In this document: in pieces, positions 11,487 to 20,482 of the stretch
Layout: each line of letters begins with the position of its first letter
Numbering within the stretch: position 1 is the first letter of the stretch
IMG/VR virus record: IMGVR_UViG_3300036791_001912
Span: 1 to 34,896 of that record
Reading direction: 5' to 3' (one strand)
Length of the DNA: 34,896 bases
Origin: a virus
Program-made: the position numbers and the translations under genes
The notes under the pieces: model-generated
What the model saw: only the letters and a program-made list of their open reading frames with translations
Told to the model about the DNA's origin: nothing
Databases searched by the model: none

Positions 11487-12950
11487 ATGCCGCTGATCTT
11501 CAAGGGCAAAGCGGCGCAGATCCTGCGCGACACGACGCCCGAAATCAAAGTGCAGGGCGGCTTGAACGCCGGCAAGACGATTGTCTGCCTCGCGAAAGAA
11601 GTGCGCGCCGCGCTCCGCTGGCCGGGGATTTGGATTCTGATCGCCCGCTGGACGGATGAAGCGGTGAAGACGCTGCTGCGCCCGGCGTTCGAACAGGTCG
11701 CGCGCATTGAAGGCATCGCCGACATCCAGCAACGCTGGCGCGACAAAGAGCATTACTACCATTTGACCAACGGCAGCCGCGTGTACGCCTTCGGGTTCAA
11801 AACGCAAAGTCAGGACGTGGAACAACGGTATGGCAAAATTCGTGGGTTTGCCGGCTCCCGCATTTTTGTGGACCAGGCCGAACAACTCCCGCGCGACATC
11901 GCGGAAGAACTCCGCGCCCGATTGCGGCCGGACATCGAAGCCGCCCACAAGGGCGTCAGCTATCCGACGCAACTGACGTTCTCAAATAATCCGACGAATC
12001 ACGGCTCGTGGCTGGCCGTGCAATTTCCGGCGAAGGGCCACATCGAAGGCCGCTACCGGTACGTGCTCTCGCTGTTTGACAATGAGCACAATCTGCCGCC
12101 CGCCTCGATGACGGCCATTCTGAGGACGTACCCGCCCGACCATCCGAAGTACCACACGGTCGTCCTGGGGGAGGACGGCCCGAACATCATCGGCGATGCG
12201 ATCTATGACGCGCAGTTCGATCGCAAGGCGCATGTCCGCGAGATCGCCTATCGGGACGACATGCCGCTGCTCGAGGCGTTTCATTTCGGCACGCACAATC
12301 CCGTGTGGCTGACGATGCAGCGCTCGCCGCATGGCGGCATGCAGTTCCTGGGCGGCCTCATTGGGCGCCATCTGATGCTCGATGATTTTTTCCCCGTCGT
12401 GCATCGGTACCGGAGCGAATGGTTTCCCGACGACGCCGACATCCGCACCTGCACGGGGCCGATGGGCAAAACGTCAAGCGGCTATACCTTGCTCGATCAG
12501 ATTACGGCCGCCCACTTTCTCCCGATCTCGCGCATCGATGGCAACTCGCCGGATGTGCGTCTCGCCATGATCGAATTTCTGGGCGGGGAATTGCGCCGGC
12601 GGACGGTGGCGCGCGAAGAAGCGGTCGGCGTCAATGCCGATCCGGCGAAGTGGCTCAGCGTCGATCCGAAGGGCAATATCGAGCGCACGCCGTTTCTCGC
12701 GTTCGCCTTCGAAGGCGGGTACGTGTGGGACGAAGAACCGGTGAGCGTGGGGAATAAACTGCTGCGGCAGGCCTATGAAGACGACGAATTTGCCAACGCC
12801 ATGCACTGCGTGGAACATCTCGCGCTGAATTTCTGCGCCGGACAGGAAACGGAACAGGAACGGGAGCGGCGCGAACGGCAACAAACGCAGGACGCGCTGA
12901 TGGAGGGGCCGGCGATCGCGGGCGGAGATTTGTCATGGCTGACGATGTAA
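11487..12950 (+). CDS. terL: Terminase large subunit
   Basis: A 487-residue DNA-packaging motor protein. The ATPase half shows a Walker A variant GGLNAGKT (residues 24-31) and a Walker B region RIFVDQAEQLP (about 125-135). Further on it follows one TerL subfamily (NNPTNHGSWLAVQFP, LFDNEHNLPP, NSPDVRLAMIE). In that subfamily, as I recall it, the nuclease half normally has IDFGxHHP and CCDPAG. Here those places read FHFGTHNP (His266) and CTGPMG (Gly324), so two metal-binding aspartates seem to be missing. The start has no strong ribosome site, and the 5' end is duplicated upstream. It precedes the portal cluster as in P22-type phages. Confidence 0.88.
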   Translation: MPLIFKGKAAQILRDTTPEIKVQGGLNAGKTIVCLAKEVRAALRWPGIWILIARWTDEAVKTLLRPAFEQVARIEGIADIQQRWRDKEHYYHLTNGSRVYAFGFKTQSQDVEQRYGKIRGFAGSRIFVDQAEQLPRDIAEELRARLRPDIEAAHKGVSYPTQLTFSNNPTNHGSWLAVQFPAKGHIEGRYRYVLSLFDNEHNLPPASMTAILRTYPPDHPKYHTVVLGEDGPNIIGDAIYDAQFDRKAHVREIAYRDDMPLLEAFHFGTHNPVWLTMQRSPHGGMQFLGGLIGRHLMLDDFFPVVHRYRSEWFPDDADIRTCTGPMGKTSSGYTLLDQITAAHFLPISRIDGNSPDVRLAMIEFLGGELRRRTVAREEAVGVNADPAKWLSVDPKGNIERTPFLAFAFEGGYVWDEEPVSVGNKLLRQAYEDDEFANAMHCVEHLALNFCAGQETEQERERRERQQTQDALMEGPAIAGGDLSWLTM

Positions 12951-13060
12951 AGGCGACCGGTGGTCTACACCGGGCCGCCGCGAATCTGGTTACTGCCTGC
13001 CGTGTCCTCATCCGGGCCACGAATGGGGCACGGGCTCCGGATCGCGGCTGCCCGATCTAG
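12935..13060 (+). CDS. Very small protein overlapping the TerL end
   Basis: A 41-residue frame (MADDVKATGGLHRAAANLVT onward) starting 16 bases before the TerL stop, with GGAG about eight bases before its ATG and a stop at 13058-13060. It fills the gap to the next gene. It is likely real because of the ribosome site and tight packing, but no family is known. Confidence 0.45.
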   Translation: MADDVKATGGLHRAAANLVTACRVLIRATNGARAPDRGCPI

Positions 13061-13078
13061 ACCACCGAGACTGACGCC

Positions 13079-13417
13079 ATGATCGATGAATTCGCGGATC
13101 AACGGCTCCCTGACCTCCCGACCGACGGGTACGCAACGCGGCGGGAACGCGCGCTGACCGATGAAATCATGTTCTTCATTCGCGGCGCGGAACGGGATCG
13201 GCTGTTCTTGCTCTCGCTCGTGTGCGACGGCCAAGACAAATTTCGCCGCGTCGCGCATAAGGCGTGGCACCATCTGCGCGCCGATACCGACCTGTGCGAT
13301 GCAGTCTTCCGGTACCTGGAGCTGCTGGCGGGCGCGCATCCGCATTTGCAGCGCGATATCTTGCTCCACGAATTGCCGATGACCGGGATCGATCATGTGT
13401 GGGGACGGCGGCCATGA
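13079..13417 (+). CDS. Hypothetical helical protein
   Basis: A 112-residue protein of unknown family, mostly helical (IMFFIRGAERDRLFLLSLVC, LCDAVFRYLELLAG). It lies between the terminase and the portal and is coupled by ATGA to the next small zinc gene. Position would allow a packaging or head-assembly role, but nothing in the sequence proves it. Confidence 0.6.
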   Translation: MIDEFADQRLPDLPTDGYATRRERALTDEIMFFIRGAERDRLFLLSLVCDGQDKFRRVAHKAWHHLRADTDLCDAVFRYLELLAGAHPHLQRDILLHELPMTGIDHVWGRRP

Positions 13418-13614
13418 CGCCCGTCGTCTGCGATGCCTGCGGGAACGACACGGCCCAGCGCGTGACGATGCTGCTCATGGTGGATGACTGGCCGGCGCAG
13501 GGACAGAGCGATGCCACGCGCCAGCTCCAACTGCAGCATGTGCTGCCGCCCGACTCGATCACGCGTATCTTGTGTGAACAATGTCGCGCGAAGATCCGCG
13601 CGCTGGTGCCGTGA
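13414..13614 (+). CDS. Small zinc-ribbon-like protein before portal
   Basis: A 66-residue protein with CDAC at the N-terminus (residues 6-9) and CEQC near the C-terminus (about 55-58), separated by a hydrophobic strand region. This is a probable single zinc ribbon. Both ends overlap neighbours by ATGA-type junctions (13414 and 13614), so it is translated with the portal. The function is unknown. Confidence 0.65.
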   Translation: MTPVVCDACGNDTAQRVTMLLMVDDWPAQGQSDATRQLQLQHVLPPDSITRILCEQCRAKIRALVP

Positions 13615-15938
13615 TGGCGACAAAAACGAAACTCAAGGCCGTGCCGGAGGAAGCGCTGAAGCGGTTCAAACGGTGCGCGGAGCACGAAGAAGAACAGCGC
13701 AAAGCGATTCTCTCCGCCAAGAATTTTCGCGTGGGCAACCAGTGGCCTGACGAAGTGCGCCTGCAACGGCAAGGGGCGCCGGCGATTCAAGGGCTCGCCC
13801 CCCAACCGGCCCGCCCCTGTCTCACCGTCGATCGCATTTCGCAGCCCGTGCGGCAAGTCAGCAACGGCGTGCGGCAATCGAATTTTCTCATCGAAGCGCT
13901 GCCCGCCGGCAACGGCGCGACGAAGGAGACCGCGCGCATTTTCAAAGGCTGGATGCGGCGCCTGCAGAACGATGCGCGCGACGACGCGCCGATCGAATGG
14001 GCGGCGGACCAGGCGGCGGAAGGCGGGATCGGCTGGTTTCGCCTGATGACGTTTGAAACCGATCTCGATCCCCAGCATCCCTTCGATCAGGATCTCCGCA
14101 TCGAGCGCGTCACGAATAATCTCAGCGTGTACTGCGACGAAACCGCCGTGAAGCCGACACGGGCGGATGCGCGGTATCTGTTCGTCACCGAAAATGTGCC
14201 GCGCGACGAATTCACCGATCTCCATCCGAACGCGAATGCGACGACACTCGATGAATTCCGCGCGACGGGCGACGGCGACGGCTGGGTGACGGAAGACAGC
14301 GTGCGCGTGGCCGAATACTGGCGCGTCGAATGGGACGAGACGCGGCAAGTGGAGCTGCACGACGGCACACTGCTCGAGGGGCAGGCGATTGGCGAGGCGA
14401 CCTCCGGCGACGGCCCGACCGATATCAAGCGGGAGCGCACGAAGCGCACGCGCAAGGTGATGTTTTCGAAGATCACGGCGACCGAAACGCTATTCGAAAC
14501 CCCCTGGCTCGGCACGCACATTCCCTATATCCCGATTCTCGGCGAAGAATTGAACGTGGACGGCAAGATCGTCGTGCGCGGCGTCATTGCGCCGGCGATG
14601 GACGCGCAACGGATGGTGAATTACACCTACTCGGCCGCCATCGAAGCGATTGCCCTCGCGCCGAAAGCGCCGTTTCTCTACGCGGCGGGGCAGATCGACC
14701 GCTACAAGCGCATTTGGGCCTCGGCGAACACCGCGAATTATTTCGGCCTGCCGTACGATCCCATCACCATCCAAGGGCAACCCGTGCCGCCACCGCAGCG
14801 CTCGACGGCGGAAGCGCCGATTCAGGCGATGGTGCAACTGATGATTCAATCCGAAGAAGGCGTGAAGGCGACGACGGGCATTTTCGATCCCTCCCTCGGC
14901 AATCTCACGACGAAAGATCGCAGTGGCACGGCGCTGCAAGCGCTGCAGGGCGCGTCACAATTTGGGCAATCGAATTACCAGGATAACGTCACGCGGGCGC
15001 TCGTCTATGCGGGCGAGCTGATGGTGGAACTCGGCCCGAAGATTCTTGACCGGCCGGGGCGCGTGCTCCAGATTCTCCAAGACGGCGACGAGCCGGCCAA
15101 CGTCATGCTGGGCCAGCCGTTCACGCAGGCCCCTGACAGTGGCATGCCGCAGCCGGTGCTCGGCCCCAATCAGCAGCCCGTGACCGATCCGCAGCAGGCG
15201 CAATTGTTCGCGGCGGGCCTGGCGAAGTTTTACGATTTGGCGGCCGGCAAGTACGGCGTCGTCGTGAACGTCGGCCGCAATTCGATCACGAAACGGCAAG
15301 AAAGTAATCGTGCGCTGGGCGATCTGATCCCGCATCTGCCCGAGCAGATGGCGGCGGTCCTCACACCGGAGTACATCGAAACGCTCGACTTCGATGAAGC
15401 CGATACCGCCGCCGCCGCCGCGCGTCGTGCGCTGCCGCCCAATCTCCAGGCGCCGCCGGATCAAGCGCTCTCGCCGGCCGTGCAGGCGCAGCTCGCGCAA
15501 TTGACCACACAAACCCAACAGCTCAATGCGGCTCTCAGCGGCGCCAAGCAGATCATCGACACCGACCAGATCAAGGCGCAGCGCGATCTCCAGAAAATGA
15601 AACTGGAAAAGACCGCCGACATGCTCCGCGACCACGTCAACAATGCCGCGAAGATTCTGATTGCGCGGATTCAGGCGTCCAAGGATGCGTCCTTCGCGGG
15701 CGGGCAGGAAGAAGCGCTGTCCACGGGCATCACCCAGGCGCACGAGGCGTATCAGGCCGCCCTGAATCGTAACCACGATTTCCTGCTGGCGGAGCAGGGG
15801 CACCGGCACACCCTGGAGCAGAACGCGCAAGATCACGCCCATACGATGGATGAGCTGGCCGCGTCCCCGCCGCCGCCGCTGTCCAACGGAAACGGCGCCG
15901 ACGCGGGGAATGGCGCGGATACAGGAGTGTCGGCTTGA
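13614..15938 (+). CDS. P22-like portal protein
   Basis: A 774-residue portal of the P22 type. The N-terminus has the usual HEEEQRKAILSAKNF, QWPDEVR, then PCLTVDRISQPVRQVSNGVR and EALPAGNGATKETA. The DNA-channel and clip region follows (AADQAAEGGIGWFRL). After residue 560 it is Gln/Ala-rich and helical, like the barrel extension of P22-type portals, ending in a Pro/Gly-rich tail. It forms the dodecameric entry ring for DNA and the platform for the gp4-like adaptor. The ATG at 13614 overlaps the previous stop. The order TerL-portal-scaffold-coat matches P22. Confidence 0.9.
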   Translation: MATKTKLKAVPEEALKRFKRCAEHEEEQRKAILSAKNFRVGNQWPDEVRLQRQGAPAIQGLAPQPARPCLTVDRISQPVRQVSNGVRQSNFLIEALPAGNGATKETARIFKGWMRRLQNDARDDAPIEWAADQAAEGGIGWFRLMTFETDLDPQHPFDQDLRIERVTNNLSVYCDETAVKPTRADARYLFVTENVPRDEFTDLHPNANATTLDEFRATGDGDGWVTEDSVRVAEYWRVEWDETRQVELHDGTLLEGQAIGEATSGDGPTDIKRERTKRTRKVMFSKITATETLFETPWLGTHIPYIPILGEELNVDGKIVVRGVIAPAMDAQRMVNYTYSAAIEAIALAPKAPFLYAAGQIDRYKRIWASANTANYFGLPYDPITIQGQPVPPPQRSTAEAPIQAMVQLMIQSEEGVKATTGIFDPSLGNLTTKDRSGTALQALQGASQFGQSNYQDNVTRALVYAGELMVELGPKILDRPGRVLQILQDGDEPANVMLGQPFTQAPDSGMPQPVLGPNQQPVTDPQQAQLFAAGLAKFYDLAAGKYGVVVNVGRNSITKRQESNRALGDLIPHLPEQMAAVLTPEYIETLDFDEADTAAAAARRALPPNLQAPPDQALSPAVQAQLAQLTTQTQQLNAALSGAKQIIDTDQIKAQRDLQKMKLEKTADMLRDHVNNAAKILIARIQASKDASFAGGQEEALSTGITQAHEAYQAALNRNHDFLLAEQGHRHTLEQNAQDHAHTMDELAASPPPPLSNGNGADAGNGADTGVSA

Positions 15939-16020
15939 CACCGAAATGCCGTGAGGCGCAGACTGGGGCACTTTCTATGCCAACAGGAATCGTCAGCGCG
16001 CTAAGTCTCGGAGGCTGACC

Positions 16021-16245
16021 ATGCCGAAATTCCTCGAGAATAAACTCAAAGCCGAGTACGGCCAAGACAGCGCCACCCCCTACAAGGTCATGAACGCCCT
16101 CGGCGTCATGCGCGGCAACGTCGAAACGCCGAAGGGCGTGGCGATGGAGGCCAAGCATGCGGCGGGGCTGGACGCGGCTCGTGCCTCGCATCCGTATGCG
16201 CCCCGCTTGGGAAAATTTTTGCATCCCAAAAAATTCTCGCGGTAA
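16021..16245 (+). CDS. Small conserved phage protein
   Basis: A 74-residue basic protein (MPKFLENKLKAEYGQ onward, ending PRLGKFLHPKKFSR). Short proteins starting MPK..E.KLK are common in phage head regions, but their role is unknown. CGGAGG lies six bases before the ATG. It stands between the portal and scaffold genes. The 80-base gap before it contains only a 13-codon frame that I do not support. Confidence 0.65.
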   Translation: MPKFLENKLKAEYGQDSATPYKVMNALGVMRGNVETPKGVAMEAKHAAGLDAARASHPYAPRLGKFLHPKKFSR

Positions 16246-16248
16246 GCC

Positions 16249-17253
16249 ATGGCCGACGATCTGACGCCGACGGACGCGCAGCACACCGTGGAACTGGACA
16301 ACGGGATCGTGCTCGCCGGCATGGGCGGCGACCACGAAGCGCTGCAGGCGCAGTTCGAAGATCGCGCAGAAGCCCTCACTGGCACGCCGGTGGAGGGCAC
16401 CTCAGAGACGCAGGCGCCATCAGCAGCGCCTGCGCCCCCCCTCACTGAGCCGGTCGAGCCGACGCCTCGCGGACGCAAGCGCTACGACGTCCTCACGCGC
16501 GAACGTGAAGACGCGATTCGTGCGCGCGACGTGGAGAAAACGGCGCGCGAAGCCGCCGAAGCGAAAGCGCGGGATCTCGAAGCCCGGCTGGTCGCGCCCC
16601 CCGCCACGGCGCCGCCCCCCGTGCCCGCGCCACGCGTTACGGAGGGGATCCGCGCGAAGCCGGTCGAAGAAGAAATCGGGATCAAATACGCGACCCATGC
16701 CGACTTTATCGTGGACCTCGCGCGCTGGGTGGTGGAAGGTGAACGCGCAGAACTCATACAGACGCTCGACGCCCGGACCACGTCTCGCATCGAAGCGGAC
16801 CGGGCCTCTCGCAACCGGATGGATCTCGCAAACAACGCGTTTGCGCGTGGCCGTTCCGCTTATCCCGACTTCGATGCACGGCTCAATGCCCCGGAGGTCG
16901 CGAAGATTCTGCTGCCCCCCAGTCATCAGGCGGCGATTCTCGCGATGCCGGAGGCGGAGCATGTCATGTACGAACTTGCAAGTCATCCCGAGACGTTGCA
17001 GCGGCTGGTGAGCTTGCCGCCCAGCGTGGAACTCGGCATGGAACTCGCGAGGCTCGTCCCGCGCACGGCTGTCGCCTCCCCGGCCTCGACAGCGTCCGTG
17101 GTCCGTTCCACCCTCGTGCCTGCGCCCCCTCAGCCGGTGGGGTCAGGGACACGGACCACGAATCCTTCGGCGGCGGACATAGCCATGAAGGGCGGCGATG
17201 ATTACGACAGCTCCGGCTATCGCGAAAAACGCCGCACGGAATTGCGCCGCTGA
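16249..17253 (+). CDS. Putative scaffolding protein
   Basis: A 334-residue protein in the scaffold position between portal and coat. It has a Pro/Ala-rich N-terminal part, a charged coiled coil (residues 80-125, EREDAIRARDVEKTAREAAE), a second Pro-rich linker, a helical middle (170-280) and a short basic C-terminus (YREKRRTELRR). P22-type scaffolds are likewise elongated, helical and end in a basic helix that binds the coat protein. Sequence similarity to a named scaffold is not obvious, so the call rests on architecture and gene order. Confidence 0.6.
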   Translation: MADDLTPTDAQHTVELDNGIVLAGMGGDHEALQAQFEDRAEALTGTPVEGTSETQAPSAAPAPPLTEPVEPTPRGRKRYDVLTREREDAIRARDVEKTAREAAEAKARDLEARLVAPPATAPPPVPAPRVTEGIRAKPVEEEIGIKYATHADFIVDLARWVVEGERAELIQTLDARTTSRIEADRASRNRMDLANNAFARGRSAYPDFDARLNAPEVAKILLPPSHQAAILAMPEAEHVMYELASHPETLQRLVSLPPSVELGMELARLVPRTAVASPASTASVVRSTLVPAPPQPVGSGTRTTNPSAADIAMKGGDDYDSSGYREKRRTELRR

Positions 17254-17288
17254 CAGAAGACGTCGTCGGTCCACGGTAACGGGAGCCG

Positions 17289-17912
17289 ATGATCGGGTCG
17301 GGCGTTTACGCCATTCAGAATCTCGTCACGGGTCGGACATATATCGGTAGTAGCCGAAATCTGTCGAGACGGTGGAAAGTCCATCTCTACGACCTGAAGC
17401 ATGGCGAGCACCATGCGCGAGAGTTGCAGACAGACTGGCAACTCTATGGTGAATCCTCGTTTGTGTTCGTTGTTCTCGAACGCATTCAGGATGCGGAACT
17501 GCTTCTCATCAGTGAGCAGTTGCACTTAGATCGCATCGACAACCCATACAACACCTATAAGCGGGCTGATTACCGAGAGTTTTGTCGCGAACTCGGATAT
17601 ACCAATCGTGGTCGCGTTCGCAGTGCAGCAACGCGGGCAAAGATCGCGGCTGGCCACAGAGGCAAAAAGCTCAGTGCGGCGCATCGCGCCAAAATCAGCG
17701 CTGGTCTTCGTGGCGGAAAGCGCAGTGCGGAGACTCGTCGCAAGATGAGCGAATCGCGGCGGAAAGTTGTTGTCACGTGGGGTCCGCAGATCAGCGCGGG
17801 CAAAAAAGGGAAGTCGATTCCTGCGATTAGTGTCGCCAAGAAAGGCAAACCCTGGTCCGAAAAACGTCGCGCTCTATTTGCCGCTAAAGTATTGCAGGAT
17901 AAGGATAAGTAG
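17289..17912 (+). CDS. GIY-YIG homing endonuclease
   Basis: A 207-residue protein. The GIY-YIG nuclease domain spans residues 1-95: GVYAIQN (the GIY strand), TYIGSS (the YIG strand), RRWKVH with the catalytic Arg region, and ELLLISEQLHL with the metal-binding Glu region. The C-terminal half has repeated basic NUMOD3-like DNA-binding motifs (AATRAKIAAGHRGKK, AAHRAKISAGLRG, AETRRKMSESRR). It is a free-standing homing enzyme inserted between the scaffold and coat genes. Its stop directly abuts the coat ATG and its last codons supply the coat ribosome site (AAGGATAAG). The codon choice looks AT-richer than its neighbours. Confidence 0.9.
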   Translation: MIGSGVYAIQNLVTGRTYIGSSRNLSRRWKVHLYDLKHGEHHARELQTDWQLYGESSFVFVVLERIQDAELLLISEQLHLDRIDNPYNTYKRADYREFCRELGYTNRGRVRSAATRAKIAAGHRGKKLSAAHRAKISAGLRGGKRSAETRRKMSESRRKVVVTWGPQISAGKKGKSIPAISVAKKGKPWSEKRRALFAAKVLQDKDK

Positions 17913-19169
17913 ATGTCTGCTAACAACTTCCTTACAAATCAGGTGATCACGTACGAAGCGCTTGACGTGTTGGAGAACACCGACAGCGCCTCGCGCATTA
18001 TCAACAAGCAATACAGCGACGAGTTTCGCTTTGGCGGCGCGGTGCTGGGCCAAACGCTCTCCATCAGAAAACCGCCGCGTTATGTCGGCCGTCTCGGCCA
18101 GGCGGTCAACATCGAAGGCATCGCCGAAACCTTCGTGCCACTCACGCTCGCATTTCAACGGGGGGTGGACACGACCGTGACATCGCAGGATCTCCTGCTG
18201 CGGATCGATGATTACCGCGAGCGCATCCTCAAGCCGCAGATCGTCCGCGTCGCAAACCTCATCGATCAAGATGTGTGTTCGCTCGCGCAAGGGCTCAACA
18301 ACTTCGTCGGCGTACCGGGCACGACGCCCACGACGCTGACGACGTACCTCGCGGGCAAAACCAAACTGGACAACTTCGCGGCGCCGATGGACGGCGAGCG
18401 CAACGTGATCAACAACCCGGCGGCGGACGCGTCGATCATGGACAACCTCAAGGGCTTGTTCCAATCGGCGAGTGAGATCAAAGAGCAGTACTTGTCCGGC
18501 GCGATGGGCCGCACGATCGGCGCCGACTGGTACATGGATCAGAACATTTTCGTGCAGACGGTCGGCGCGCTCGGGACGACGTCGAATCCGATCGTGAGCG
18601 CGGGACAATCCGGCTCGACGATCACGACGACGGGCTGGCAGGCGGGCGCGGTCACGCTGAACGCGGGCGATATCGTGTCGTTCGTCTCGGCGACGACGCC
18701 GGTGAACGCCTTGAACCCGCCGAGTTACCAGAACACGGGACAGCCGATGCAGTTCGTCGTGACCGCCACGACGAGCGATGTCGCCGGCACGATCGCGATT
18801 CCGATTGCGCCCGCGCTCGTGCCGCCGGGATCCTCCACGCCGCAGAATCAGAACGTCACGAACGCCCCGCCGACCGGCTGCCCGGTCTTTGTCTACAATC
18901 AGCCGGCGGCCAACTTCGCGCAAATCTCCGGCGTCTCGTCCCCGCAAAATCTGTTCGTCCACAAGGATTTCGGCACGTTGGCGATGGTGGACATGCCGCT
19001 GCCTGGCGGCGTGGACAAGGCGTATCGCGCGGCGTCGCGCAAGACGGGCAATACCATCCGCGTGATTCGCGATTACGTAGCCACCAGCGACATGTGGATT
19101 GCCAGGCTCGACGTCCTCTATGGGACCGCCGTGCTGCGGCAGGAGTACGGGGCGCGAGTGGGAGGGTAG
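17913..19169 (+). CDS. Major capsid protein, P22 coat type
   Basis: A 418-residue coat protein matching the P22 gp5 family. The N-terminal region reads ITYEALDVLENTDSASRIIN, then FGGAVLGQTLSIRKPPRY, VPLTLAFQRGVDTTVTSQDL and RILKPQIVRVANLIDQD. The middle contains Gly/Thr-rich strands of the inserted domain, and the end carries the closing strands DMPLPGGVDKAYRAASRKTG and VIRDYVATSDMWIARLDVLY. It forms the icosahedral shell with the HK97 fold. Its ribosome site is within the end of the upstream GIY-YIG gene. Confidence 0.92.
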   Translation: MSANNFLTNQVITYEALDVLENTDSASRIINKQYSDEFRFGGAVLGQTLSIRKPPRYVGRLGQAVNIEGIAETFVPLTLAFQRGVDTTVTSQDLLLRIDDYRERILKPQIVRVANLIDQDVCSLAQGLNNFVGVPGTTPTTLTTYLAGKTKLDNFAAPMDGERNVINNPAADASIMDNLKGLFQSASEIKEQYLSGAMGRTIGADWYMDQNIFVQTVGALGTTSNPIVSAGQSGSTITTTGWQAGAVTLNAGDIVSFVSATTPVNALNPPSYQNTGQPMQFVVTATTSDVAGTIAIPIAPALVPPGSSTPQNQNVTNAPPTGCPVFVYNQPAANFAQISGVSSPQNLFVHKDFGTLAMVDMPLPGGVDKAYRAASRKTGNTIRVIRDYVATSDMWIARLDVLYGTAVLRQEYGARVGG

Positions 19170-19225
19170 GATGCTGACCGGCTTCAGTGCAGCGAGCGCA
19201 GCATCGTAATTCTGGAGAAACCATC

Positions 19226-19840
19226 ATGGCGACAGTACAGACGACCACCAAAGGAGCAATGACCAACAATCAGTCCACGGTCGTGCTCACGGCGTATACG
19301 GCGCCCGCCGTCGGCGCGATTCCCGCGCAGAAAATTCTGCGCGTCGATGGCGAATGGATGCTGATTGCGGATGACACGCTCGCGCCGTCGCTCGCCGTCG
19401 TGCGCGGCTTCAACCTTGGCGCGCAAACCTCGTATGCCGTGGCGCACGGCAATCTCGCGACAGCGGTCTACGGCATCGCGACGGATTTCCTCGCGCCGGG
19501 TCTCGTCTTCGCCGGCACGAGCATCCAGAGCTACAGCGCGAGCGGGTCGATCGCCGTTCCGACGATGCCGAGCGGCGTGCCGATCATGATCTTCCTCAAC
19601 GCCACAAGCGCCGCCGCGATGACGTTGGCGGCGCCGGCGCCCGAGCAGGATGGGGTGACGCTGGTCATCACGTCGAACACCGCCTTCGCGCATACCGTGA
19701 CGGCGACGGGGCTGTTCAATGACGGATCGACGACCACCAACGTCGCGACCTTGGCCGCGAATGCGGGCGCCTCGATGACGCTCGAGGCGTCACGCGGCAA
19801 GTGGAATGTGATCAGTTCCACGGCGGTCACGTTCACCTAA
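19226..19840 (+). CDS. Putative capsid decoration protein
   Basis: A 204-residue protein rich in Thr, Ala, Val and Ser, with strand-forming segments and no clear helices. It follows the coat gene directly, where decoration or head-fibre proteins often lie. GGAG lies eight bases before the ATG at 19226; upstream in-frame codons lack a ribosome site. The 56-base gap before it can form a 7-bp hairpin (GATGCTG/CAGCATC). The function is inferred from position and composition only. Confidence 0.5.
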   Translation: MATVQTTTKGAMTNNQSTVVLTAYTAPAVGAIPAQKILRVDGEWMLIADDTLAPSLAVVRGFNLGAQTSYAVAHGNLATAVYGIATDFLAPGLVFAGTSIQSYSASGSIAVPTMPSGVPIMIFLNATSAAAMTLAAPAPEQDGVTLVITSNTAFAHTVTATGLFNDGSTTTNVATLAANAGASMTLEASRGKWNVISSTAVTFT

Positions 19841-19857
19841 ACCCTGCTGTGATCATG

Positions 19858-19881
19858 GGACGTCGTCGATGGGCGACGTCC
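19858..19881 (+). terminator. Intercistronic hairpin after decoration gene
   Basis: GGACGTCG (19858-19865) and CGACGTCC (19874-19881) form a perfect 8-bp stem with an 8-base loop. Only a weak T-bias follows (TTGTGGTCATTT). It may attenuate transcription or protect the abundant coat message. Confidence 0.35.
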
Positions 19882-19911
19882 TTGTGGTCATTTCGCAAAG
19901 GAGCAGTGTCG

Positions 19912-20448
19912 ATGTCCACGAATCAGTCAGGCGGCGCGTTCCTGCCTGGCGAGGATGCCGTAATCACGGGGGCGTGGCAGTTTTCGCGCGTCTTGACGGC
20001 GTCAAGCGATGTCACGGTCGGCGGCACGTTGACGGTCGCGGGCCACGTCGTGCAGTCCTATACCGAAGGCACATGGACACCGACCTTGTCAGGGACCGGG
20101 GGCGGATCTGGACAGGTCTATGGTGAGCAAGTGGGGCACTACGTCAAAGTCGGCAAGCTCGTGACGGCCTCGTTTGACGTGGGCGTGAGCACGGCGGGCA
20201 CAATCTCTGGTGCCGTGATTGTAGGGGGCCTGCCGTTTCCTGCGAGTGGGAAGTCCACATGCTCGACGCTCTGGGCGACCACGGCGACAAGTTGGGTCAA
20301 CGTCATCGGCTTCTCGGGGAACTCGACGAGTTATATCCAACTATTGGGTACGACGCTTGCGGGGAATACAAACAGTAATCCTTTAACGCCGGCGGATATT
20401 ACGAGCGGCACGACGTTTTACGGCACGATCTCCTATTTCACGCCCTGA
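19912..20448 (+). CDS. Putative head-fibre or decoration protein A
   Basis: A 178-residue protein. The first 25 residues, with SGGAFLPGEDAVITGAWQF, match the N-terminus of the next gene. The rest is a Gly/Ser/Thr-rich beta-type domain (YTEGTWTPTLSGTGGGSGQ, then YVKVGKLVTASFDV) resembling phage fibre or spike domains that contain YTEGTWTP. The ATG at 19912 follows AAGGAG. The shared N-terminus suggests a common virion anchor with an exchangeable display domain. Confidence 0.55.
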   Translation: MSTNQSGGAFLPGEDAVITGAWQFSRVLTASSDVTVGGTLTVAGHVVQSYTEGTWTPTLSGTGGGSGQVYGEQVGHYVKVGKLVTASFDVGVSTAGTISGAVIVGGLPFPASGKSTCSTLWATTATSWVNVIGFSGNSTSYIQLLGTTLAGNTNSNPLTPADITSGTTFYGTISYFTP

Positions 20449-20482
20449 AAGGTCACATCAGTTTTTCGCCAAGGAGTCTCGG

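Noticed and set aside
13176-15971. Long minus-strand frames opposite the portal region
   Set aside because: Arg/His/Leu-rich shadows of the portal and zinc genes; no start signals.
17874-18962. Long antisense open frame opposite the coat gene
   Set aside because: Arg/Asp-rich shadow of the coat gene with no domain; the coat protein is clearly recognised on the plus strand.
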